Assembly: GCA_002081555.1 (NCBI GenBank)
Contig: MZNV01002412.1
Coordinates: forward strand, 1-40,317
Direction: 5' to 3'
DNA from: Protostelium mycophagum
Taxonomy: Eukaryota > Evosea > Variosea > Protosteliida > Protosteliaceae
DNA: 40,317 bases
Position numbers and translations under genes: made by a program
Shown: piece after piece, positions 1 through 14,243 of the stretch
Position numbering within the stretch: position 1 is the first letter of the stretch
Layout of the letters: each line of letters opens with the position of its first letter
Notes under the pieces: generated by a model
What the model was told of the DNA's origin: nothing
The model's input: only the letters and a program-made list of their open reading frames with translations
The model's database searches: none

Positions 1-224
1 TGCTTGCTAAGCCACTTTAGCTCAGCCAGCAAGCAGGTAGTGTAGAGGTTTTCAACTAGTCTGCATAAAGCATACTGAGAGTGCATAAAAGTTTATAAAT
101 CATCTTCTAATTTTTTGTTACAGTCTAATAAAGATGTGTGTAGTAAGCATGTTCTTAGTAGACACCAATAGAAACATAACATACAAGGCCTACCCACATG
201 CTCTCATTAGCCTTGACCTCTATA

Positions 225-598
225 AGGCAAAGGCTACTATCTTTTAGTGTGCAGCAATTTCCTCTCAATCTATATAAAGCATGCTCTGAGCACATAAAAG
301 CTTACAAATGTTTTGCAAAGAATTTACAAACTGATCACAGAAAGCAAGCATTCAGTGTGGTGAGTTGTAGATAAATGCACTATAATATTCCCTTTTTATA
401 TGATGGCGTCAGGCAAAGGCTGCTATCTTTTAGTGTGCAGCAATTTCTGTCCAATCTATATAAAGCATGCTCTGAGCACACAAAAGCTTACAAATGTTTT
501 GCAAATAATTTACAAACTGATCACAGGAAGCAAGCATTGAGTGTGTGTTGAGTTGTAGATAAATGCACTATAATATTCCCTTTTTATATGATGGCGTC
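225..598. repeat. Tandem duplication, 186 bp + 188 bp
   Basis: Two adjacent copies (225-410 and 411-598) share almost the whole sequence, from the AGGCAAAGGCT start to the GATGGCGTC end, with few substitutions and a 2-bp length difference. A more diverged partial copy lies at about 61-105 (AAAGCAT...CATAAAAG...TAAAT). The right copy contains the stop codon and last codons of the thaumatin-like gene on the minus strand, so the unit includes that gene's extreme 3' end plus downstream DNA. No coding potential is seen in the unit. Confidence 0.9.
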
Positions 599-972
599 TC
601 TGCAAGGAGAGCCGGTGCATCTGAGGGAGGGTCCAGGTCCCCGGACAGAAACTGGTGCTCCTCTAAACTTCACAGCTACTTCAGAAAGATCGTAACAATC
701 TTGGTGGTCCCATCCGTTGAATCTGACTGTGGCAATGTCAGACGATGATGTAACATGTGACATGTCTTACACTCTGCCTGTACTGAGCCGCATTGGTTGA
801 ATGGGGGGTTCCCGCTGGCAGAGACCGACCTGCTGCTGCCCGCAGGCAAGTCGAACTGATGAGCTAGATAAGCGCCGCAGATGGAGACGGAATAGTGACA
901 GTTGTTGACCAGAGTTAAAGAGGAGGCAGCGGCAGCGGCAAATAGGAGAACGAGGGAGAGGAAGCGGTGCAT
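584..972 (-). CDS. Small thaumatin-like secreted protein (114 aa)
   Basis: Two exons (972-771 and 726-584) are joined by a 44-nt GTAAG...CACAG intron and give 115 codons including the stop. The N-terminus is a signal peptide: MHRF, a leucine/alanine core, then cleavage near the double serine. The mature protein begins LTLVNNCHYSV, the usual thaumatin-family start (V-N-N-C). After the junction the frame reads DHQDCYDLSEVAV and ends RCTGSPCRDAII. This matches the thaumatin signature region, in which a D-x-Y-D-L-S block precedes cysteine pairs. Full-size plant and fungal members have 200 or more residues; this one resembles the short type with fewer cysteines. Family members are secreted and some bind or cleave beta-glucans, but enzyme activity cannot be claimed here. 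The stop codon lies inside the right copy of the 188-bp repeat. Confidence 0.8.
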
Positions 973-2211
973 TGTTGTATTGCTTGTTCAACAAAGAATG
1001 GATTCTGTGACGCAAAAACGTGTCTGTCAAGAAATATCGGTGATTAATTCTGACATCGGGACATCTGCGAGCATGGAGTTGTTTTTAGCATCTACAACGG
1101 AGTACAACCCCGGGCGTCAAGATGACATAAATTTGCGTTTTAGTACACTAGGAGATTAGTACTAAGGTGTTGCTTTTCCAAATATACCTCGCCACAGCTT
1201 ACAGTCTCTCGCGATCTGATCATAAGATGAAACATATCACTGGTAGGTCTTTGGAAGAAGAAAGGACGGGAGTGCCAGATTATTGACAATATTACGGTAT
1301 ACGAGCATATAAATTCTGCCAAGTCAGACCCAAATCTTGTGATAGATCAAGTGCAATTATCGATATGAACAGCCGGACACAAATAACACAGCAGGAAGCA
1401 CTTGTGTTAGCAAAGGTAAAGGATTCTTCATAAACAGGAGGTCTTTCATTCATCATCAGGAATGAAATGTGCTATAAATAGCTCTGGTAGACCGAAGATA
1501 TCCCTCTTGACAGTGACCCCCATACAACCCTTGATGGATCTCCTCTCTTCAGAATTGAAACTGATTTGGTGTCAGCATTGTGCACAATGCTGCTATAAAA
1601 AAGTACCCAGTCACCATATTTGCGGCTCACTCACCCACAATCAATACACAAAAACAGTAAAGAATGCACAGCCTGTAATTACAAGAAATACAAAAAAGTG
1701 CAATAATCGTCCAAAATCCGTTTTGGCTTTGCAAAAATGCAATTTCTACAGTTTTTTCTGAAGAAATTGCAAAATGAATTAAATTTCATAAAATCCAAAT
1801 ATTACTGCAAAAAAGCTGGAATTTGCACTTTTTTTTAGTAATAATATTAATATGTTATTATTTTATGTCGACTTACTTCTTCATGTTGACTGTCCTTCTG
1901 AAGAAATTTCTATTTGTATCTATGTATAATGATGAATAAAACGGGTAGAACCATTCTATTGTGGGTGTATCTAATATCTGAAATAAGGCCATGTCTGAAG
2001 CTTTTGTTGGTGTAGAAGCTGTCCACCCTGTCATCTACAACCAGTCATTTTTCAGCCTTGTCAGAAACAAACATGTAATAAAATAAAATACAAATAAATA
2101 ATATTCTCGTGTGCTGGTTAAGAAACTCCAGTAAATCTGCAAAAATTGTAACACTAAGTCTCAGCGGCCAGCACCGCAATCGGGCACAACCCCCCTGAGC
2201 CCGCACGTCAG
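973..2211. other. Intergenic stretch, no firm gene
   Basis: A short open frame on the plus strand at 999-1159 (53 codons from ATG) is divergent to the thaumatin gene but matches no family I recognise. Another open stretch at about 1267-1362 looks weakly protein-like (it ends VIDQVQLSI then stop). From about 1700 to 2110 the DNA is very AT-rich with poly-T runs and no open frame of note. I would not call a gene here. Confidence 0.5.
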
Positions 2212-3063
2212 TTACCGCGGGTCGCGGTAGGAATTGCAGTGCCTTGAACCATCAATAAGACTCACTGCACACAATGCCTCATTGTAATGTTGTACAACCC
2301 CACTACGGTCCCAGATGAACAAAGGTATCTCCAGCATCTCTGAGCCTTGTATTGCTGCACACAACTTCTGTCTGAAGGAGGACATGATGGCTTGGATCTG
2401 TTGTGGCGTCGCGAAATCTCGCAGACTCTTTATTCTCGCGCCAATCTTCTTCCAACCTTCCATCTGTGGTGATATCCCTCTGTGATGATGATTATGATTT
2501 CTGATAAAAAACACACCTTTCCAATAGCAGTTTTGAGAGTGTACCTAAGCCCTCAGGGTCTCTCAAATGAAGAGAAGGTGGTATCTCGATCTGTGCAGGT
2601 GATTCTGCTGGTTGATTTATGATTTCTGAGGTCGGTGAATGAAAAAGGTGCGAGGGATCGTTATCCGTTGAATTGAGATAAGAGATATCAAGAGGATTGA
2701 AACTTGGGTCCAAAATGGGATCGTAGTTAGTTCGAAATTGATCTATCTCTGCAAGTGGGTCAAGCCCCAATATCACCTGGGTTGTATCAGGGATGAGTCG
2801 TCAAAAGAATACATCACTTGGTCTATTGAAGGATCTTCTATGTAGACGTAACCTCTCTTCTTCGAACTTGGAGGAGGATCCTCACAGATAAATCCTTTGG
2901 CGACACATCTATTGCAAGGACGGGCTGATTCGATGTCAGCCGGTAATTAGAAGGTGCTGAATCATACTCAGCGTAACTCACTCGACTGGCAGGCGATATG
3001 ACTCCTTCTGCAGGCGGCGCATGCAATTGCCCTCTTAAGGACCATTCTGCCATTGTTGTTCAT
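2212..3063 (-). CDS. Zn2Cys6 binuclear-cluster transcription factor with PAS-like C-terminus
   Basis: Four exons (3063-2982, 2924-2818, 2776-2517, 2479-2212) give 238 aa, with introns of 57, 41 and 37 nt. The cluster is complete only after splicing: CAACRRSHIAC, then QSTRP, then CNRCVAKGFIC. That is C-x2-C-x6-C-x5-C-x2-C-x6-C, followed by PPPSSKKRG. The R-x-S-H variant of the cluster and a C-terminal IFWD-type PAS segment (IPLFIWDRSGVVQHYNEALC) recall the fungal RDS2/ERT1 gluconeogenesis regulators. The PAS domain stops soon after its first strand and helix. Either the protein is short, or a further intron starts at the GTGAGT near 2271 and I could not find the next exon. Expected role: nuclear, sequence-specific DNA binding. 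The start is the first ATG in frame with the cluster. Confidence 0.75.
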
Positions 3064-3947
3064 GATCACAGTTTTTCGGGAATGGTTTCTGTTTTTGACA
3101 AGAATTTCAAATTTCAATTCCGGCTGTTCAGACATGCTCAACCTTGGTTGATGTACAGTTTGGCGTTATTTCACTCATGTATTAATACCTGAGATGGGTT
3201 CGAGTTTAAGGGTGCTGGGAAAATGATCTTGTGTGCATGAATTGATATACTCGTATTGTGCAGAAACAAACTTTATGGGTCTCTGAACGAACACATCCAC
3301 AAATAAGTTGGTTGCTTTTCGGTCAAGATAGAGGAGAACCACATCACGACTGTTTCTGTGTGCATCATCTCGCTTCTGAGAAGATTTGGACAGGAAGATG
3401 AGATAAAATCTTTCTGAAATATCCGTAAGTTTCCGCCCACAACAAACCGCCTCAAATTTTTCTTTCATACATTTGTAAATCATCCCTCACCACAAGCAAC
3501 AATGACGGAGGCCATTCAGGAGCAGCACCAACAACCCTACTACTATTACCAATACATGCCAAATGGCGCCTTGATAGCTGGATACTCTACTGCACTTCTG
3601 GAGACTCTGTCCTTCATACTCATCGAGGTCTTAGGAGATCCTTCCAACGCTGAGACAGTGCCAGGCTTCTGAGTGAAAGATTGATTGTTGTAATAGATTG
3701 CATATATGTAATTGTCCAAGATTTCAAAACACCTTTACTCACCTGATACTTCTTTGCTTCTTTCTGCGAATTGCACATCACTTCAACCAAATATCACATG
3801 TTAAATCACGCATGACTCATATGTCGCATAACACGATGTCAGACAGACGCCAGAAACCGACATCTCAACAAACCAAGTCTTCATTTGAGCTAAAAGAGAC
3901 ACCTTAAATACACGCTACACTTCTTCCTTGCATTTTATTTATACTCT
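3064..3947. other. Intergenic stretch with one possible short ORF
   Basis: A 56-codon ORF runs from 3502 to 3672 on the plus strand. It begins MTEAIQEQHQQPYYYYQ and contains a short hydrophobic stretch. Its start context (ACAATGAC) is good, but no family is recognised. A minus-strand open frame at 3175-3483 has unusual composition and is probably upstream leader DNA of the Zn2Cys6 gene. The rest of the stretch, up to the ATG16 stop, shows nothing. Confidence 0.35.
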
Positions 3948-6877
<2,930 letters not shown>

Positions 6878-7128
6878 CTTGCAAAGAGAAAATGTTTCTC
6901 CTGGTGTCACGAACTTGTCGTGAATTGCTGATTACAATCTACAACCTGTCCACGGCGGTATCTGTTGTTCATGATGTTGGAAACTGGTAGCTGGCTGCGC
7001 CTGACCTTCTCAGGGACAACAAAGCTTTTAAATATAAATTTATGGCTGTGGCAGGCAATACACATAAAAACGAACCAAAGATACAACAAAATAAATAAAA
7101 TAATCCAGAGTAAAATATGACAGTGTCT

Positions 7129-10100
7129 TTATTCCTTTTTCACTTCCAGTCCAAGTGGCTTGTCCTTCACGGGGAGTACATCTTCAGCATCGACAGCAGC
7201 CGCTTTGGCGGGGGCACCCGTCACTTTGGTTTGCTCCTTGGCTGCAGCTTTCTCCTCTGCGTGTTCCTTTTGCATGTCTTTGATCTCTTGTTTCTTTTCT
7301 TCTATAGCGTCGTCTAAAGAGAGGGGTCCGGCCTGGTATATAGTTAAGACATTGTGTGTTTGAGGGATGACGGGTTGGGTTTATTTTTCAAGGTGAAATT
7401 TGAATCTTTACCTTTTCCTTCTGAGCTTTGGCCTTGACTTCTGCTTCTGCAGCTTCCTGTGAGATATTCAGCAGAGTAAATAACTACCCTAACATGTCAA
7501 ACTACACTTTGTTCTACAACATTGTTCACGCTTGTAAGAATCAAACAAAAACGATCCCAAAACCCATAATAGTCTCTATCTGTCCTCATCCATAAAATCC
7601 CACCTTCTTCTCCTTTTCTTCTTCCAATTTGACCAGCTCCTTCTTCTTGACTTCCTCTTCTAACAATCTTTGCTTCTCCTTCTCCGCCTTTTGCTTCTCT
7701 TCTTCCTTCATCTTCACTGCGGCACCGTATGTGTCTATAAGGTTGGGCACGTTGATTCTGCGGGGCTGGTGCTTGTCAGTCGGTTGAAGGATGGTTCTGG
7801 TGCGTAAACAGTGTTGTAGAACAAGTTGTAGTTGGTGGAAGATGAAAATTATAATAAAAATGAAGATGGTGAAAGATCACCTCTGCCTTCTCGATGTATT
7901 TGATCCTCATCATCTCCTTATAACCCGCCTCCAGATGCTTCACGAATAAGTAAGTGTCGAAAAGTGGATTTGTCATTCTCCCTTCTTCCAATCTCTTTCT
8001 GATGGGCTTCAACTTTTCAGGATGCGAACCATAATAGTTCGCTATCTTGATGTATTCCTCGGAAGACGACGCAATCCTGGGAAAATCAATCTATTTATAG
8101 TATCTACAATTGAATTTCAAAAGTAAACATGCAGTGTTAAAAATCGTGGAAAAAAATAATAAAAAATTAAATTGTTGATCTACAACGTGATAGAAATAAT
8201 AAAAATAAAACATACATATCAGGAATGCCGGAAGTGATGGCAAAAGAACCAGCAGCTCTTGAGGCCATTGTAGATAGAGGTCTCGTGATCAATGGAATAC
8301 CTCCCCACAACATATCCCCTGATGTAGAATGTCCGTTATATTTGGGGATCTACAACCCGTCAGTTTTATTCCTTTGAGAGCTGGTATTTTCGCGAGTGTT
8401 TGGAGTGGCTCTGCCGCAACAAAAAAATAAATTTAAAAATGAATAAAATTTAAATGAAGAACGCGTGTCAAAGTTTTAAAATATTTGCAACACCAGCACA
8501 AAAATCCTTCCAATGAAAACTCACATCTAAATATAGATTACAAATCGACTTCTTGGCGATATGATCCATTCCTCCCCCCCTTTGGAATAAGATGGAGTAC
8601 CACTCCGTTGTATCTTTCATGGTTCCGTCGTATAACCTAATATTCTTATACCTCCGGGCCTCTTTCTCAAGGTTTAGACGTGATTCTTCGTTGTAATATT
8701 TGAGGATGAGGGAAGAGTTTGGTGTTGTGTCAATGATTTTCATCCTGATTTAATTTAAAAATAGAATAAAATGTAATTGTAGCACAGAAGATTTGTGACA
8801 ATACTTTGAGATATTTGCAAATTCTGGGGCAATATCGCGAGGATTTTATGAGTAATAAAAAATAAATATTTTACATTTTGAAATTGTGAATAAAATAAAA
8901 TAAATTCAATAAACAAACCAGTCAGAGAAGATGTAGGGATCCAATCTGTAGTTGTTGGCATGGTTACAGAAGAAGAAGGGGGGGTTCTTCGTGTCTTTGG
9001 GTATCGGGGTGTGGAAGTATTCAGGTCTCAAATGGTCGGCGTGTTCGGTGTAAGGGTAGTATTGTTTGTGGTCGAAAATGTGGTAGCTGTGTGGCAGCGC
9101 CAAGACTTTCTCTGAAAATCGTGAATAAAGTATTTTTATTATTTTCTCCAGAATTTTTTTTGGTAAAATTTTTAGTCCTCGATCAAATTGAAATGCAAAA
9201 TATAACAAAAATTCATTTTGACACATTATAATCAAGTGCAAAAAAATATCCCGACTAAAAATAACTCTGTGTGCTATTTTTAGAATCACAAATACCTGAG
9301 TAACCACTCTCATGCTCCGGCTTAATGACAAAATTGTCACCGATAATATAATCATAATAAGGTGATCCCGTTGTAGTCGCGAGTCCTACGTACAATAAGA
9401 CATCTCAAGTCGTGTACATGATGTCATATAGATAGAATGAGATATCTTACCGAGCCAACCGCCGGAAATGGGGGCGGGACGGAGGGCAAAAACGTCCATT
9501 CTGGCATAAGCAGTGAATAATCCGATATCGATCAAGATGTCCACTTGGTAGCTGTTGATCCTATCCCATAATTAGTATTTATTCTACAAAATAATATATG
9601 AGTCATATCCAAATAAAACCCCATAAGAAATAGACCAAAAAATCCAAATAAATGAGCACACCGGGAGCCCACTACAACGACTGTGCGATGTAATAAAAAA
9701 TAAAAATAATTCACTTTTTCGCGGCCTGATATACGTCCTGGTCCCAAACATCCACCATATGGTCTATGTCTCCTTTGATCTTCATATAGATCTCATCATT
9801 ATGGGAAGATCCTTCGTAACAGCTGAATACGTAGATCTCGAATTCGTCTCTATTATGGTATTCAAACATACTTCTAATCTGTATCCCCACCGCGTGATGA
9901 CGAATGTCAGGTCTGTAATATTTATTCATTTGTAATTTGTTTATTCATTTTATAATTTATTTTTTGTTTGGATATTTTTGTGGGAATAAAAAATCTTGTC
10001 TGTGCTGTTGAACAAAATCACAAAGTAAGGTGATGGTACTGCAGAATGAAGGTAGATTAAGATGATTTGCGACAAGTTGAGATATTTTGTGCATGAATGC

Positions 10101-11936
10101 GATGAAATGAGATGATAGGGGAACTCACGAGATATAACCGACTCTGATCTTACGCTTTCCGTCCCAAGTTGGAAGTGGCAGTGTCTCCGTCTTCCTCTAT
10201 AGAACATCAGTGCGATCACGTATCAACAAAATAAATGAGATCAGCGATCTGACTTGATCGTCTCAAGCGATCACAACGCCATTTGGCGTAATGTCATTTC
10301 ACACCATGTCATCACGACATCATGTCATTTCGACACAATGTCATCGAGACATCATGTCATTTTGGATTAAAGACGTCTTATTAAGACTTGGCACTCACTC
10401 TATCGATATCATTGAGGTGCTTCGTCTGGCTCTGTGCGATCAAGAACAACTGTTTCAAGTCATATGGAAGATGAAGCGCAGAGAAGGGATTGACATTGGG
10501 TGCTTCTCCCCTCTTAAACATCTGCTCAGACTCTGAATGACGTCAGCAATAACATCTAGATGTTATAAAAAACGAATTCTTCATGATCCTTGGTGATGAG
10601 GCATAACTGCTTCGTTGTAGAAGGACGAATGTCTATTTGCCATGTCTATATATTTCCAAGAATGGACTCACCTGTCATGATGTTCTCTATCAACTCTTGA
10701 TATCTGGTGAAGTCATTAAACTTCCACTGTGTATCACATATAGACAGTAATAATCCCATGGATTTCTTCACATCGTATGCCTTCCACAGCCATTTCCTGG
10801 AAATTTCAATTTTATTTTTTTGAAACTTTTAAATAAATAAAACTGGAGAATTTGTGGGAATTTGTTTCATTTTATTTTATGCTGTGGCAGAGCTGCAGTG
10901 TAAATATATAGTATAGACATTTATATGGTAAAGGCCTTTCTGTGCGGCAGAGCTGCAGGAGAGATATAAATATACGTATAGACATTGCGACAGAGACACA
11001 GGACAAATATTATATAAACCTTTCTGTGCGGCAGAGCCGCAGGATGAATACAGACAACACGCGGCACTGTTTCTGTTCTTTTGTTTTAAGCGGGAAATAA
11101 AATGACGTTAAGAACAACTGCTCAGTCTTGGAAGCATGGTTGTGATTTCATGTTGTCGGATGATGAAAAGACTCACGCTGCTTTGGCACCCTGTTCCATC
11201 TTGTTAAGACACATGGCCACATTCTGAACCCAATAAAAGTCATCCGGGTTTTGATCATGGGCTTTCTCGAAAAAGATGGCGGCGTTGCTTCATATCATTC
11301 AGTATGATCGACCATATGGTCATGGTTAAACTCACTTCCAATCCTCTTTATCGAAATACCATCCTCCTTTGTGACCCAGAATCTTGTCGGACTTTGGAAA
11401 TTGGGCCAGACCCTCGTCGAGTACCTGTGGATGTCAAACGTTTAAAGAAGGCATGTCTCTATACCTTCAAGGCTTCGTCCCATTTCTTTTGGTTCTTCAG
11501 ATCTTGAGCGCGATTGACAAAGTCATCAATTGCCTGTTCGAGATCAGAACGAAAAAAAATGAAGATAATATGATTTCATACTTCTTGATTCGCTTGCAGT
11601 TCCTCCTTTTGTAATTGATTTTTATAATTCTGTTCCTGTCTTAATCTTATTTCTTCTTCCTCCCTTTTGACTTCTTGTTCCAGATAATCGTTGATATTAG
11701 CTCTGAAGATGTCAATTGATAGGATTTCGTTCTGTTAAGACATACTTGAGGACGGACATGGCTCGTGGCTCGTGAGAGTATGGCAACACGGTCGGTGTCA
11801 AGCCATCTTTTGGGTTCAAGATGAACCATATAGAACCGAGTGCATACATTCCAATCACCATGATAAAGAGAAGAAATGCCCGATTCGCGACAGGGGCTTT
11901 CTGCCGCCCCAAATTGGTGATAGCCTCACGATACAT
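7129..11936 (-). CDS. OGT-like GT41 glycosyltransferase with N-terminal membrane anchor (821 aa)
   Basis: Eighteen exons (first 11936-11746, last 7332-7129) keep phase throughout. Domain order: a short basic N-terminus; one transmembrane helix at about residues 20-40 (FIMVIGMYALGSIWF); a charged coiled segment; about three TPR-like helix pairs (KKWDEALKVLDEGL, NNAAIFFEKAHDQNP); then the two-lobed GT41 domain from about 295 to 680. GT41 landmarks are RVGYISPDIRHHAVG, DVFALRPAPISGGWLG, YLDIPKYNGHSTSGDMLWGG and FDTYLFVKHLE. The last 138 residues are a lysine/glutamate-rich tail not found in animal OGT. OGT transfers GlcNAc from UDP-GlcNAc to Ser/Thr, usually in cytosol and nucleus. The positive-inside rule predicts the catalytic part here on the lumenal or outer side. 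The UDP-binding lysine (K842 in human OGT) is arginine 491 (NYRLDP). Two in-frame AG acceptors, 6 nt apart, exist before exon 16. Confidence 0.92.
10225..10375. repeat. Degenerate minisatellite in OGT intron 7
   Basis: Within the 202-nt intron (10197-10398) the motif ATGTCAT(T/C) recurs about every 18 nt (for example ACCATGTCATCACGACATC and ACAATGTCATCGAGACATC). Its ATGTC/GACAT core is partly self-complementary. Confidence 0.7.
10881..11040. repeat. Three palindrome copies in tandem in OGT intron 5
   Basis: The 380-nt intron (10797-11176), the longest in this gene, holds three copies. They are GTGGCAGAGCTGC near 10884, GCGGCAGAGCTGC at 10944-10956 and a perfect GCGGCAGAGCCGC at 11028-11040. 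The last two sit in an 84-bp tandem unit that starts CCTTTCTGTGCGG at 10935 and 11019. Confidence 0.85.
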
Positions 11937-12358
11937 CTTGAGACCCAAAAGAACCAAGTTATGGGTGCTGTGTCGATGTATGGAGGGAGTGTTTCCGCCG
12001 ATTTACTCTTCTCTCGGTCAGAAGAAAAGTGTGAAAAAACAAACGCGAATTCTTGAGGATATTTCCTCTCTGAAGAAGAGCATTCTGCACCACATGTGCA
12101 GTGTCGATACAATCAATAAAATCCCATAGATGCAGTTGATCAATGTATATTATGATAGTACCTCTCTTTATGGAAGAGATCAAGATGACTAAAATCTTAT
12201 TATAACATTTAATCGTCTGATGTTACCCAATACTTCTCATTTATAAACTGGTTGCGTGAACAATTTTTGACAAATAAATCCAATTAAATTTATGGGCTTG
12301 ATCCGACAGGCTGTCAAGGGGTTTATGTGCCACATCACACCGGATCTCGATCTTCAGG
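11937..12358. promoter_or_regulatory. Head-to-head intergenic region, OGT / sphingomyelinase
   Basis: These 422 bp separate the start codons of two divergently transcribed genes, so both promoters must lie here or in the adjoining exons. Several open frames cross the region on both strands but none is protein-like. No specific factor site can be named with confidence. Confidence 0.4.
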
Positions 12359-14152
12359 ATGTCTGCAGACACACAGCCAACACAAAATGCACTCATCCGT
12401 GCCGTCACACTCAATTGTTGGGGTCTTAAATATGTGTCTAAAAGAAGGGAAATGAGGATGAAAGCGATTGCAGAAGAGCTTGCCACCAATTACACAGACT
12501 TCGATGTGGTCGCCTTACAGGTAAAAATGGATCTTATAATCCATCTTCTGATGTTGATCAACAGGAAATATGGGTGTATGATGATTTTCTTCACACGAAG
12601 AAGACATTGTCTTTCCTCCCTTATTCAAAATTCTTCCATAGTGCGGCTCTTGGCGGTGGTTTGGCCATGTTCTCAAGATATCCAATCGTGGAGACGAGTT
12701 TCAAACCTTATTCACTCAACAACGCACCACTTCACATTTTAGAGGGTGATTGGATCGTGGGAAAAGGCGCAGCAAGCGCGGTGATCAGACATCCCATCGC
12801 GGGTGACGTCGAAGTGTTCAACACACATGTGAGTCTATTGAAGGTGGCAAATGCGTTTTGTGTTGACAGCTTCTAGTTCTGTGCAGGTTTTGGGGAAGGG
12901 CCGGAATGGACGCAATCACATCGCATCGCTCAAGCATGGGAGATCAGCAGGCTAATCAAGATCTCTTTGGAGAGGGGAAGACAAGTCATCGCTGTAAGTC
13001 GGCTCTCCCATCACTCATGAATTAAACTCAAATAGATGGGTGATTTCAATTCGATCTCAGAATCGAGCGCGATGCAGGTGATGTATCAGTATGGAGGAAT
13101 GAGAGATTCTTGGACAGAGCTGCATGGTACCTATCTTCCAGACACACAAGTAGACAGTGATGAGGTGATCAACGATTGTCTGCACCTCTTTCCGCACAAA
13201 AAACATGAGATCATCTCATGTACAGAGATATCTCTGAGTGATTCTTTCTTCAAGTAGAGACAAAAATCCCTCTATTAGAAAGTGTTTGATTCATGTCCAG
13301 ATCGCTCTTAAGAAGATCGGAGTCACATGTAACTCACCATTAAACACATGGTCCACAGGGAAGACATTCGATGACAAATCAACCAGATGGAGGGGAAAGA
13401 GATTAGATTACATATTGTATAGAGAAGGCCTCAATACTTCACACCCCATCTCATGCGCACATTCTGAGGTAACCCTTGATTTGATGTTGTCTTCTTTTTT
13501 GATTAGATCACAACTACAAGCTTCTAAATCAGCTTCATGATCCTCCTACTGATGAACATAGGTCGTTTTTGTCCAGATGATCCCAGATCAGAATGTCTCA
13601 TTCTCTGACCATTACGGAGTGGCAGCTACGTTCGAGATATTGTCTTCTCCCAAAGAGAAGGCCATTCCTGCACTTACCCCTCTTTTCTTCAGAGAGATCG
13701 CTGGTCATCTTCGTACATATCAAGATTCTGCCAAGTGAGTCTGTGTCTTGATTCCAACATTCCTTCTAAAGAGTTCTAGAAATGTTGCGAGAGGACAATT
13801 GATCAGATTCGGATTATGTATGTTCTTAACATTGGGATTGATCATCTCCTCTGCATTCCAACCAAAAAAGTTTTTGAATTGGATCTTCCCTTTGTGCTCT
13901 GCGCCAACTGTGTGGTATGGGGCTACAATGTTATACTCTGGGTTCATCTACGGAAGATGGGAGCAGTCTGCTCTTGATCACATTGCAGAAGAAATGGAGC
14001 TCGCCGCACAATTAGAGGGCGGCCAAGAGGAGGAATTAACATCACCATTAATCCGTGAAGATCCACAAAACATAACCACAAGGAGAAGAAATAGAGCCGA
14101 CCAGACCACCACGAGAGAGTCCAAAGCACCTCCTCTTTGCAGGATCCAATAA
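12359..14152 (+). CDS. Neutral sphingomyelinase (ISC1/SMPD2 type, 461 aa)
   Basis: Seven exons (12359-12520, 12565-12828, 12877-12993, 13036-13164, 13301-13468, 13562-13734, 13780-14152) join in phase. The endonuclease/exonuclease/phosphatase fold is marked by TLNCWGLKYVSKRR near residue 17, ALQEIWVYDDF (metal-binding Glu), FGEGPEWTQSHRIAQAWE, IAMGDFNSIS near 181 (catalytic Asp/Asn) and FSDHYGVAATF near 294 (general-base His). CNSPLNTWSTGK is the family substrate-side loop. Two hydrophobic helices at about 346-366 and 375-398 form the C-terminal membrane anchor of this family, followed by an acidic, polar tail. The enzyme hydrolyses sphingomyelin or inositol phosphosphingolipids to ceramide plus the phospho-headgroup at membranes. 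All catalytic residues I can check are present. It lies 91 bp upstream of the next gene on the same strand. Confidence 0.95.
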
Positions 14153-14243
14153 AATGATTTTCTGATTTGTTTCTGTTCGTTGTATGCAGTCGGGAATCAG
14201 ATTCATCGGAGCGTGAGGGCTGAGAAGCTCGAGGTTGCGGGAT

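Noticed and set aside
11712-12183. Several overlapping open frames on both strands between OGT and sphingomyelinase
   Set aside because: They are shadows of OGT exon 1 or of promoter DNA; their residue make-up is not protein-like and none joins to an exon chain.
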